This document shows positions 1 to 5,939 of a stretch of 10,041 bases of DNA, in pieces (the first letter of the stretch is position 1; every line of letters begins with the position of its first letter). The stretch comes from Clostridia bacterium. GTDB lineage: Bacteria > Bacillota_A > Clostridia > Oscillospirales > CAG-382. The stretch is from assembly GCA_017517985.1 (NCBI GenBank), contig JAFWWX010000378.1, positions 1-10,041 on the forward strand. Direction: 5' to 3'. A program made the translations under genes and the position numbers. The notes under the pieces were generated by a model. That model was not told the DNA's origin, ran no database searches, and was given only the letters and a program-made list of their open reading frames with translations.

Positions 1-2313
1 AAAATAACAGATGTTCAGCCCCATCCCGATGCTGATAAACTCAGAGTTTGCAGTGTTGATATCGGTGGAGGAATAAAGCAGATTGTGTGTGGTGGTAGCA
101 ATCTTGAAGTAAATCAGAAGGTTGTAGTTGCTTGCCCTGGATCTTTTGTACGCTGGCACGGTGAGGGAGACCTTGTAGAAATTAAGAATGCAAAGCTCAG
201 AGGAGTTCCAAGCTTTGGTATGATTTGTGCATCTGTTGAAATCGGTCTTTCTGATTTATTCCCTGCAGAAGAACACGAAATTATGGATGTTACATATCTT
301 GACTGTGCTGCAGGTACACCTGTTGCTGATGCACTTGGTCTTCGTGACATCATTCTTGAAATAGACAACAAGTCGATGACAAACCGTCCTGACCTTTGGG
401 GGCACTACGGTATTGCAAGAGAACTTGCCGCACTTTATGACCTTCCTCTTGAAACCATTGACAAGTATGTACCTGAAACAACAGAAAAGTTTGATATTTA
501 TATTACAGATGCAGAAAGATGTCCGCGATATATTGGCGCAAGAATCGAGGGCGTAGAGGTAAAGGAAGCTCCTTTTGAAATGCGTTCACGACTCTGGAGA
601 GTTGGTATTCGTCCGATTAATGCTCTTGTTGATATAACAAACTATGTAATGATGGCAACAGGTCAGCCTACTCACGCATTTGACTCTGACAATATTAAGG
701 ATTATATTGAAGTAAGACGTGCAAGGAGTGGTGAAAAACTCAATCTTCTTAATGATAAAGAGCTTGAACTTTGTGAAGACGACCTTGTAATAGCAGATGC
801 AAAAGAAGCGGTAGCTCTTGCAGGAGTTATGGGTGGCTCAAAGGACTCAGTTCTTGATACAACCACTAAGGTTATTCTTGAGGTTGCAAACTTTGAATCA
901 AGGGGTATCAGAAGAACAGCTCTAAGATATGACAACAGAACTGAAGCATCTTCAAGGTATGAAAAGGCAATTGACCCTGAAAGATGTGATATAGCACTCA
1001 GCCTTTCAATGAAGCTTTTCAGCGAGCTTTATCCCGAAATGAAGGTAACTGCATTTAATGACTGTTATCCCGAAAAACTCAAATGCGCTGAAATTGATGT
1101 TGACCTTGACTGGCTTGACAGAAGACTTGGTATGAGAATACCAAAAGAGGTTGTTGAAAAGAAGCTTGGAGCACTTGGCTTTAAGGTTGATTACAACGAT
1201 ACATCAATGCATGTTGTTGTTCCAACCTGGCGTTCAACAGGGGATGTTTCAATAAAAGCTGATATAATGGAAGAAGTAGCAAGAATGTACGGTTATGAGA
1301 ACTTCCAACCAACTCCCATTACCACAAGCTTTGACGGTGCTATAAATCAGCTTGACATTGATATTATCCGTAAGGTAAAGGAATATCTCGCATTCAGTTG
1401 TAATATGAGAGAAATTTTCACATATCCTTGGATGAGTGAAGAGTTTGTCAATGCTCTTATTCCTGATACAAGTAAAATTCTTACACTTGCAACGCCTCCA
1501 TCAGTTGAGGAAAGATTTGTAAAATCCACACTTCTTCCCAATATTTGTAAGGCAATTGTCAAGAATGAGCATAACTTTGATGAATTCTCTATTTTTGAAG
1601 AATCTCTTGTGTTTATCGACGATGAATATACAACCGATTATCCCAATGAGTCTTTGCCCAAGCAGGAAAGACATATTGGTCTTGCTTTTGCAGGTAGTGC
1701 AGATGACTTTGGCACGCTTTTTGCCAAGGCTAAGGGATATATTGCTGAAATGCCTTCATATACACATATGGAAGGATTTACTTTCAGACGTACAGAAAAG
1801 CCTTTCTGGGCTGACCAGACAGCTTGGTATAACATATATCTTGGTGAGACAAAGATAGGTGATATGGGTCTTCTTTCAAAGAAGACAGCACTTTCCTGTG
1901 GAATAAAGGTTCTGACTGCAGTTCTTTGTGAGCTTAGTATTGATGCGTTCAAACCCTTCAAGTCAAGAACAAACAAGTTTGTTAAACTCCCTGAATTCCC
2001 TATGAATCAGTATGACCTTTCAATGCTTGTTGATTCAATGACAAAATGGGAAGATATAAAGAACTGTGCTTTAACAGCTAAGAAGTCTGACGGATGTTAT
2101 CTCAGAGATGTTGAGTTTATTGATGAATATACAGGCAAGCAGGTACCGGAAGGAAAGAAGTCTGTAACAATCAGACTTACAATTGGCTCTGATGAAAAAA
2201 CACTTACATCGGCTGAGGTTGAGGCTTCTGCAATTACAGTTATTAAAAAGCTTTCAGCTGTAAAATCAGAAAAGAATCCCAATGCGATTGCTGCTGAAAT
2301 TCGTACAAAATAA
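1..2313 (+). CDS. pheT: Phenylalanine--tRNA ligase beta subunit (5' end outside window)
   Basis: Beta subunit of the cytosolic alpha2-beta2 enzyme that charges tRNA-Phe; the alpha subunit (pheS) is expected just upstream. The frame is open from base 1 and shows 770 residues. Full-length family members have about 800, so roughly 30-40 N-terminal residues are missing; the GTG at 85 is an internal valine (QIVCGG), not a start. Domains in visible numbering: the OB-fold tRNA-binding domain at about 1-110 (HPDADKLRVCSVD); B3/B4 at about 193-350 with the hallmark GIRPINALVDITNYVM and GQPTHAFD; B5 at about 365-435 (DWLDRRLGM, DIMEEVARMYGYE); a core region to about 650; and a C-terminal FDX-ACB anticodon-binding domain at about 660-770 (FPMNQYDLSM, VPEGKKSVTIRL, TLTSAEVE). 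The segment NKSMTNRPDLWGHYGIAREL replaces the commoner TPNRxD-type sequence of Bacillus-like PheT. It stops at TAA and is followed at once by a terminator hairpin, so it is probably the last gene of pheST. Confidence 0.96.
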   Translation, partial: KITDVQPHPDADKLRVCSVDIGGGIKQIVCGGSNLEVNQKVVVACPGSFVRWHGEGDLVEIKNAKLRGVPSFGMICASVEIGLSDLFPAEEHEIMDVTYLDCAAGTPVADALGLRDIILEIDNKSMTNRPDLWGHYGIARELAALYDLPLETIDKYVPETTEKFDIYITDAERCPRYIGARIEGVEVKEAPFEMRSRLWRVGIRPINALVDITNYVMMATGQPTHAFDSDNIKDYIEVRRARSGEKLNLLNDKELELCEDDLVIADAKEAVALAGVMGGSKDSVLDTTTKVILEVANFESRGIRRTALRYDNRTEASSRYEKAIDPERCDIALSLSMKLFSELYPEMKVTAFNDCYPEKLKCAEIDVDLDWLDRRLGMRIPKEVVEKKLGALGFKVDYNDTSMHVVVPTWRSTGDVSIKADIMEEVARMYGYENFQPTPITTSFDGAINQLDIDIIRKVKEYLAFSCNMREIFTYPWMSEEFVNALIPDTSKILTLATPPSVEERFVKSTLLPNICKAIVKNEHNFDEFSIFEESLVFIDDEYTTDYPNESLPKQERHIGLAFAGSADDFGTLFAKAKGYIAEMPSYTHMEGFTFRRTEKPFWADQTAWYNIYLGETKIGDMGLLSKKTALSCGIKVLTAVLCELSIDAFKPFKSRTNKFVKLPEFPMNQYDLSMLVDSMTKWEDIKNCALTAKKSDGCYLRDVEFIDEYTGKQVPEGKKSVTIRLTIGSDEKTLTSAEVEASAITVIKKLSAVKSEKNPNAIAAEIRTK

Positions 2314-2319
2314 TAAATT

Positions 2320-2349
2320 AGCGCTGTAGCTTACATTTGCTACAGCGCT
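2320..2349 (+). terminator. Terminator hairpin after pheT
   Basis: A perfect 11-bp stem (AGCGCTGTAGC paired with GCTACAGCGCT) with an 8-nt loop begins 6 nt after the pheT stop codon. The T tract on the plus strand is short (TTTT, then GC). Read on the minus strand the hairpin is followed by AATTTATTATTTT, so it may also stop transcripts from the opposing DUF1538/PII-like operon. Location and stem make it the likely end of the pheT transcript; termination strength is not predicted. Confidence 0.85.
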
Positions 2350-2374
2350 TTTGCTATAACGAACGCAATAGTCG

Positions 2375-2400
2375 CATGGTTTAAAAGAGGTTAACCGATG
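2375..2400 (+). repeat. Candidate left-end hairpin of the IS200 fragment, with bulged base
   Basis: CATGGTT (2375-2381) pairs with AACC plus ATG (2393-2396, 2398-2400), leaving a single bulged G at 2397 and an 11-nt loop. Y1 transposases of the IS200/IS605 family recognise short imperfect hairpins near the ends that often carry one unpaired base mid-stem. The position upstream of the tnpA promoter fits such a subterminal hairpin. The stem is short and A+T-containing, so this is a suggestion resting mainly on context. Confidence 0.45.
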
Positions 2401-2404
2401 AAGA

Positions 2405-2471
2405 AAATCCTCCAATGTGTTATAATAAAAGCGACCTGCCAGTCGAAAATAAAAAACACATTGGAGGATTT
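2405..2471 (+). promoter_or_regulatory. 17-bp perfect inverted repeat sequestering the tnpA ribosome binding site
   Basis: AAATCCTCCAATGTGTT (2405-2421) is the exact reverse complement of AACACATTGGAGGATTT (2455-2471); 33 nt separate the arms. The right arm contains the Shine-Dalgarno sequence GGAGG (2463-2467), 8 nt before the tnpA ATG at 2476, and the left arm contains its complement CCTCC. RNA covering both arms would fold and hide the ribosome binding site. IS200 elements are known to use such a structure to repress transposase synthesis. The loop holds a small nested CGAC/GTCG stem (2432-2445). Confidence 0.8.
2418..2426 (+). promoter_or_regulatory. Extended -10 promoter of the tnpA fragment
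   Basis: TGTTATAAT is a consensus extended -10 (TGnTATAAT). No good -35 hexamer stands 16-18 nt upstream (the 17-nt position reads ATGAAG), which extended -10 promoters tolerate. The predicted start near 2433 lies inside the loop of the inverted repeat. A transcript from this promoter would therefore carry only the right arm and could not form the ribosome-binding-site hairpin. Confidence 0.6.
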
Positions 2472-2475
2472 ATCT

Positions 2476-2601
2476 ATGAAAAAGTTTTAATAGACAATAA
2501 TAGTTTAGCACATACAGCGTGGAATTGCAAGTACATTTTATATCCGTATCAATTAAATGTGGAAAATATTATGTATATATGGTAAGGATAAAAAACTTGA
2601 A
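2476..2601 (+). pseudogene. tnpA: Frameshifted, truncated IS200 transposase (5' remnant)
   Basis: The ATG at 2476 has a well-placed GGAGG but reaches TAA after four codons. Shifting the frame by one base at the start gives EKVLIDNNSLAHTAWNCKY (2478-2534 region and on), the IS200 TnpA N-terminus, so a base next to the ATG appears to have been lost (ATGAAAAAG where ATGGAAAAAG would restore the frame). After NCKY the expected histidine of HIVFAPKYRR is missing and similarity decays. A second frame gives IYGKDKKLE at 2575-2601, resembling the next conserved stretch, so at least one more indel is present. No HUH motif or catalytic tyrosine region remains. It cannot make an active transposase. Confidence 0.8.
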
Positions 2602-2629
2602 TAGTTTTTACTGTAACTATAATATTTAT

Positions 2630-3325
2630 TTAATTTGAGTTACCAATTCCTATTATTGTATCAATAGGAAGAGAAAGAATATACCCGTTGGCATCGGTGT
2701 TAGCTCCGAATTTTTCGCTGATGGCGTTCATTATGTCAAGTTTATTCGAAGATTCAGCGACAATTATAATGATTTCTCTTTCTTCCTGTACTCCAAGTCC
2801 CCAAAGACTTATTGCATCCGGTGCGGCAATACCTCTGCCATGAATTATTGTTCCTCCTCTTGCGCCTGCACTTTTTGCGGAGTTCATTACCTCCTCACTG
2901 AAGCCGGGATTTACAACTGCTGCAATCATTACTCTTTTTGTTTCCGACATTATAAGTTCTTCCTTTCCGTCAGATATAAAATTATCAGCGGGTATAGCGT
3001 TCATAAGTTTCAAAAGCTTATTATTTGAAGCCCCTAGAGGCATTGTAAAAGCAATGCCGTTTCCGGGGATAGCAAACATCAGGTCAATATACAAATCTTT
3101 TATAACTATATCCGCAATATTCTTAGGAAGCATACAGATAATTATACGTTTATCCGATGTTCCTATTCCGAGTATATCAAGTATATTGCTCGGTGCAGTG
3201 CCTACTGCATTAACTTTGTAGTGAATTGGTATCTTCTTTTTCTCAAAGTATTTTGCTGCAGTATCGTATAGTTTTGGTGTTGTAATAGTTAATAATATAC
3301 GGTACGCCAAATCATTTTTATTCAT
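2630..3325 (-). CDS. Tandem PII-like (GlnB-fold) regulatory protein paired with DUF1538 transporter
   Basis: A 231-residue soluble protein with no signal peptide or membrane segment. It appears to be two PII-like ferredoxin-fold domains in tandem. Domain 1 (about 8-105) has ILLTITTP, a T-loop-like stretch around 38-58 (AVGTAPSNILDILGIG) and PGNGIAFTMPL. Domain 2 (about 128-222) has KRVMIAAVV, AGARGGTIIHGRG, EREIIIIVAE and ANGYILSLPID. PGNGIAFTMPL and ANGYILSLPID sit where PII proteins have the B-loop and following strand (GDGKIFVLPVE), but the GDGK signature is not kept, so ATP binding is doubtful. The ATG overlaps the stop of the upstream DUF1538 gene as ATGA, with GAGGAGG 7 nt before it, so translation is coupled. 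By analogy with GlnK on AmtB it may control the DUF1538 membrane protein; this is inferred. No strong terminator of its own is seen before the shared hairpin at 2320. Confidence 0.78.
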   Translation of the reverse strand: MNKNDLAYRILLTITTPKLYDTAAKYFEKKKIPIHYKVNAVGTAPSNILDILGIGTSDKRIIICMLPKNIADIVIKDLYIDLMFAIPGNGIAFTMPLGASNNKLLKLMNAIPADNFISDGKEELIMSETKRVMIAAVVNPGFSEEVMNSAKSAGARGGTIIHGRGIAAPDAISLWGLGVQEEREIIIIVAESSNKLDIMNAISEKFGANTDANGYILSLPIDTIIGIGNSN

Positions 3326-4848
3326 GTCGTAGCCTCCTCAAATTCGATGATGGAATTATCATCTTCGGGAATGGTGATTTCGGAAATATCTTTGAATCTT
3401 GCAAGTTTGATTCTATAAAGTATACCCATTATTTGAATTGCAATTAGAGGTGTTAACGCAACAAGAGCGACGACTCCAAATGCATCAGTCATAATGTCAC
3501 CACCTGACTGGGTACATGCTCCAATGCAAAGGGGAAGAAGGAAAGTGGATGTAATGGGACCACTGGCAACTCCACCGGAGTCAAAGGCAATACCAATAAA
3601 TATTTTTGGTGTAAATAAGGACATAACAAGTGCAATCATATATCCTGGAATTACAACAGAGCTTATAGGGATTCCTGTAAGAACTCTGAGCATAGCAAGT
3701 CCAAGACTTATCGAAACACTGACTGACATACATCTGTTCATGGCCTTGGCAGAAATTGAACCTTCTGTAACTGATTGAACCTGTTTATTCAATATTTGAA
3801 TTGCTGGCTCCGCTTTTACAATAAAGTAACCTATTATCATTCCGATTGGGATAAGAAGATATTTTTGATAACTTCCTGTGGCAAGATTACTTCCAAGCAA
3901 TGAACCTACCGGGGCAAATCCGACATTTACACCGCACAAAAACAGAACAAGTCCCAGATATGTGTAAAGAAATCCCACGGATATACGAAGTCTTTGACGC
4001 TTGTGGTATCTGTGTGTCAACATTTGGAAGATAAAAAACATAGCAATTACAGGTAAAATTGAAATGGCAACTTCCTTTGCAAAATGGGGAAGCTCATAAG
4101 TAAATGCCTTGGCGACATCTCTCATAGTATTGACATCAGGGATGGGAGTTGTGCTTGGGATTTCCTGCGGGGTACAGAAGAAGCTGAGAATCATCACGGC
4201 AAGTATCGGACCTATGCTTGAAAGTGCAACAAGACCAAAGCTGTCATCCTGGGCGTTTTTATCGCTTCTTATCATAGATATACCTACACCCATTGCCATT
4301 ATAAAAGGAACTGTGATTGGACCTGTAGTAACTCCGCCCGAATCAAATGCAACAGATAAAAACTGTTTGGGGATAAAAACGGATAGAATAATTAAACCGG
4401 CATATAAAACGAAAAGAAGCTTTGATAAACTGATTTTAAGGACAATTCTAAGTACCGATAAAGCAAGAAAAACACCAACTCCGACTGCGACTGTCAAAAT
4501 AAGTATATGGTTATCTATTCCGGGGACCTGCTCTGATAATACTTGAAGGTCAGGTTCTGCGATAGTTATAAGTAATCCCATAATAAAACTTATGATAGCT
4601 ATTGTGGATATTTTTCTGGATTTTGTAAGCTGGATTCCTATACCTTCTCCGATAGGACTCATTGATATTTCTGCACCTAACTGGAACATTCCCATGCCAA
4701 TTATCAACATAACAGCACCGACCATAAACATTACAACAGCACCGATTTCCAACGGTACAAGCAGTATGCTAAGTGCAAGTACAATGAATGTTATAGGAAG
4801 TATTGCAGAAAGCGACTCCATAATTTTTTCTTTTAATGTCTGATTCAT
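3322..4848 (-). CDS. DUF1538 family multi-pass membrane protein, two-repeat fusion (putative cation transporter)
   Basis: A 508-residue integral membrane protein of the DUF1538 family with about 12-14 hydrophobic segments. It consists of two homologous halves. In numbering from the ATG, each starts with an ILPI/ILPV helix (16 and 264), then has an amphipathic AEPDLQVLSEQV or AEPAIQILNKQV motif (97 and 346), an AFDSGGVTTGPIT or AFDSGGVASGPIT signature (167 and 421), and a DSFGLVAL or DAFGVVAL segment (202 and 455). The glycine- and serine-rich AFDSGGV signature inside the membrane suggests a transport path. From memory, a DUF1538 pair (UmpAB) from Halomonas was reported as a Na+(K+)/H+ antiporter; the substrate here is unknown. 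I chose the ATG at 4848 because NQTLKEK just before the first helix is the usual family start and GGA lies 7 nt upstream. A GTG at 4878 would add 10 residues but lacks a spaced ribosome binding site. It is the first gene of an operon with the PII-like gene. Confidence 0.85.
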   Translation of the reverse strand: MNQTLKEKIMESLSAILPITFIVLALSILLVPLEIGAVVMFMVGAVMLIIGMGMFQLGAEISMSPIGEGIGIQLTKSRKISTIAIISFIMGLLITIAEPDLQVLSEQVPGIDNHILILTVAVGVGVFLALSVLRIVLKISLSKLLFVLYAGLIILSVFIPKQFLSVAFDSGGVTTGPITVPFIMAMGVGISMIRSDKNAQDDSFGLVALSSIGPILAVMILSFFCTPQEIPSTTPIPDVNTMRDVAKAFTYELPHFAKEVAISILPVIAMFFIFQMLTHRYHKRQRLRISVGFLYTYLGLVLFLCGVNVGFAPVGSLLGSNLATGSYQKYLLIPIGMIIGYFIVKAEPAIQILNKQVQSVTEGSISAKAMNRCMSVSVSISLGLAMLRVLTGIPISSVVIPGYMIALVMSLFTPKIFIGIAFDSGGVASGPITSTFLLPLCIGACTQSGGDIMTDAFGVVALVALTPLIAIQIMGILYRIKLARFKDISEITIPEDDNSIIEFEEATT

Positions 4849-4900
4849 AATATATTCCGTAAAGCCGGAGTTTCTCACCCCTTAATTATCATATAATAAC

Positions 4901-4930
4901 AGTATATCATATTAAAGAATCATAAATCAA
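4901..4930 (-). promoter_or_regulatory. Candidate promoter of the DUF1538/PII-like operon
   Basis: On the minus strand TTGATT (4930-4925) and TATACT (4906-4901) are 18 nt apart. Transcription would start near 4894, giving a leader of about 45 nt before the ATG at 4848. A second TATGAT-like -10 lies slightly downstream in the same A+T-rich stretch, so the exact start is uncertain. An AAGGGGTG at about 4877-4884 is too far from the ATG to serve as its ribosome binding site. Confidence 0.5.
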
Positions 4931-4992
4931 ATATAATGTTTAAATAATTAGTATATTTATGTTGCCAAAAGTAATCTTAACGAATAATTAAT

Positions 4993-5025
4993 AACAGCCC
5001 TGCTTTTCGTAAAAGCAGGGCTGTT
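4993..5025 (-). terminator. Terminator hairpin of the lipoprotein gene
   Basis: A perfect 15-bp stem (AACAGCCCTGCTTTT paired with AAAAGCAGGGCTGTT) with a 3-nt loop lies about 10 nt past the lipoprotein stop codon on the minus strand. The following minus-strand bases (ATTAATTATT) are only moderately T-rich, but the stem itself ends in a GC-rich core and an A/T segment. It also separates this transcript from the DUF1538 promoter downstream. Confidence 0.85.
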
Positions 5026-5034
5026 GGTTATATT

Positions 5035-5802
5035 TTACTGTGCAATTTTTTCAACGGAAGTGATGTGAGTGTTCGGTCCTTCATACCAGTAGAGGAAACC
5101 TTCAATGTCAACTATATCACCGGCGTTGAGTGTTCCAACAGTTTTATAAACATCGGTTTCTGTTCCGGTGAGATAAACCTCTACACAGAAGTCGTAATCT
5201 TTTTCATCAAGAGAAAGGGTTACATAAATGTCATCACCGGGAGTTTCATTCTTGTAGTTAACAGCCTTAACTGTCATACCCTTGAAAGAAACAAGTTCGT
5301 TCTGGTGCTTTATAAGGTCATCTGTTCCGAGGAGTGATGTTGCGTCAAAAGGTGTTGCAATGAAATTACCGTCAAGAATTTCAAAGGAAGCATCAACTAT
5401 TTCTACTTCGCCCGACCATTCAGCCTTATAGCCGGAAAGTCTTACTTTTGTACCGGGAACAAGTTTATTGTATTCTTCCTCTGTACAAGCCATTTCATAT
5501 ACAAAATAAGCACCGTCTTCTGCCTGGGTGTAGAATGTGCCTTTGTTGTCCCACCAGGACTGCTTTGCCTGAATATAGGTTTCGACAACAATGGGAGATT
5601 CAAGTTCAGCGGCTTCGAATTCATCGTGTGTCATTACCTTGATTTCATCTTTTTCTTTGTTTTCTTCAATGGGATTTTCCACCTTTGTTTCGTTGTTTCC
5701 ATTAGGGGAATTGTTAGGTTCATTCTGGTTCTTGTCACCACCGCAGGAATACATAGAAACTGCCAGCACTGCAGAAAGCATAAATACAAGAATTTTTTTC
5801 AT
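5035..5802 (-). CDS. Secreted lipoprotein with two OB-fold-like domains, function unknown
   Basis: A 255-residue protein with a lipoprotein signal peptide: KK at 2-3, a hydrophobic core at 4-16, and a lipobox ending at Cys20 (MYSC, then GG). It should be anchored to the outer face of the membrane. Residues 21-57 form a low-complexity Asn/Glu/Pro-rich tether. The rest looks like two beta-rich OB-fold-like units: about 70-145 (VETYIQAKQSWW, VPGTKVRLSGYKAEWSGEVEIVDASFEIL) and about 168-255 (ELVSFKGMTVKAV, LNAGDIVDIEGFLYWYEG, ITSVEKI). Both end in a turn (G[TD].V...G) followed by a short Trp/Tyr-containing strand pair and a final I/V-rich strand. No enzyme motif is visible. AAAGGAG lies 8 nt before the ATG. 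It is a single-gene unit with its own promoter and terminator. Extracellular OB-fold domains bind nucleic acid, oligosaccharide or other ligands; I cannot choose between them. Confidence 0.8.
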   Translation of the reverse strand: MKKILVFMLSAVLAVSMYSCGGDKNQNEPNNSPNGNNETKVENPIEENKEKDEIKVMTHDEFEAAELESPIVVETYIQAKQSWWDNKGTFYTQAEDGAYFVYEMACTEEEYNKLVPGTKVRLSGYKAEWSGEVEIVDASFEILDGNFIATPFDATSLLGTDDLIKHQNELVSFKGMTVKAVNYKNETPGDDIYVTLSLDEKDYDFCVEVYLTGTETDVYKTVGTLNAGDIVDIEGFLYWYEGPNTHITSVEKIAQ

Positions 5803-5840
5803 TGTTAAAACTCCTTTTTTTATAAAATTTTATTACCTGA

Positions 5841-5869
5841 ATTATACATTAAAAATACATCAAAGTCAA
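5841..5869 (-). promoter_or_regulatory. Near-consensus sigma-A promoter of the lipoprotein gene
   Basis: On the minus strand TTGACT (5869-5864) and a perfect TATAAT (5846-5841) are separated by exactly 17 nt, with a TG just before the -10. The predicted start near 5834 gives a leader of about 30 nt before the ATG at 5802. This is the strongest promoter in the window and indicates that the gene is transcribed independently of the upstream ABC operon. In the rest of 5803-5939 I see no gene and no convincing terminator for the ABC operon. Confidence 0.8.
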
Positions 5870-5939
5870 TCATATAAAAGTATAATTTACATTTTTTGGA
5901 TATCTCTGTTACAAAAGAATCAAAATGTTAGTAGCATTT

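Larger units (their letters stand above)
2371..2601 (+). mobile_element. Degenerate IS200-type insertion sequence fragment (left end plus 5' tnpA)
   Basis: This gap between convergent genes holds the left part of an IS200-family (IS200/IS605, Y1 single-strand transposase) element. The key evidence is a reading frame at 2478-2549 giving EKVLIDNNSLAHTAWNCKY. This matches the characteristic N-terminus of IS200 TnpA proteins (typically ...SLAHTxWNCKYHIVFAPKYRR). Upstream lie a bulged hairpin, an extended -10 promoter and a long inverted repeat covering the ribosome binding site, all expected for an IS200 left end. The catalytic part (HUH motif, Tyr) and the right end are absent: the opposing gene's stop codon lies at 2630, whereas intact elements are about 700 bp. 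The outer boundary is uncertain; 2371 is a guess just outside the bulged hairpin. Confidence 0.8.

Noticed and set aside
85..87. GTG as a start codon for pheT
   Set aside because: It lies inside the OB-fold tRNA-binding domain, the frame is open upstream to base 1 with matching family sequence, and there is no ribosome binding site.
2371..2435. GTCGC (2371-2375) and GCGAC (2431-2435) as paired guide sequences of the IS200 end
   Set aside because: Five complementary bases over 60 nt are expected by chance, and no intact copy is available to compare.
2476..2490. A four-codon leader peptide (ATG AAA AAG TTT TAA) with a good ribosome binding site
   Set aside because: The +1 frame continues directly into an IS200 TnpA N-terminus, so a frameshifted start of a transposase explains it better than a regulatory leader.
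4109..4546. 145-residue open frame on the plus strand
   Set aside because: It lies entirely antisense to the DUF1538 gene, has no ribosome binding site or recognisable motif, and its length reflects the composition of the membrane-protein gene.
4846..4878. GTG at 4878 as the start of the DUF1538 protein
   Set aside because: The AAGGGG beside it overlaps the GTG rather than standing 5-9 nt upstream, and family proteins begin close to the first membrane helix, matching the ATG at 4848.
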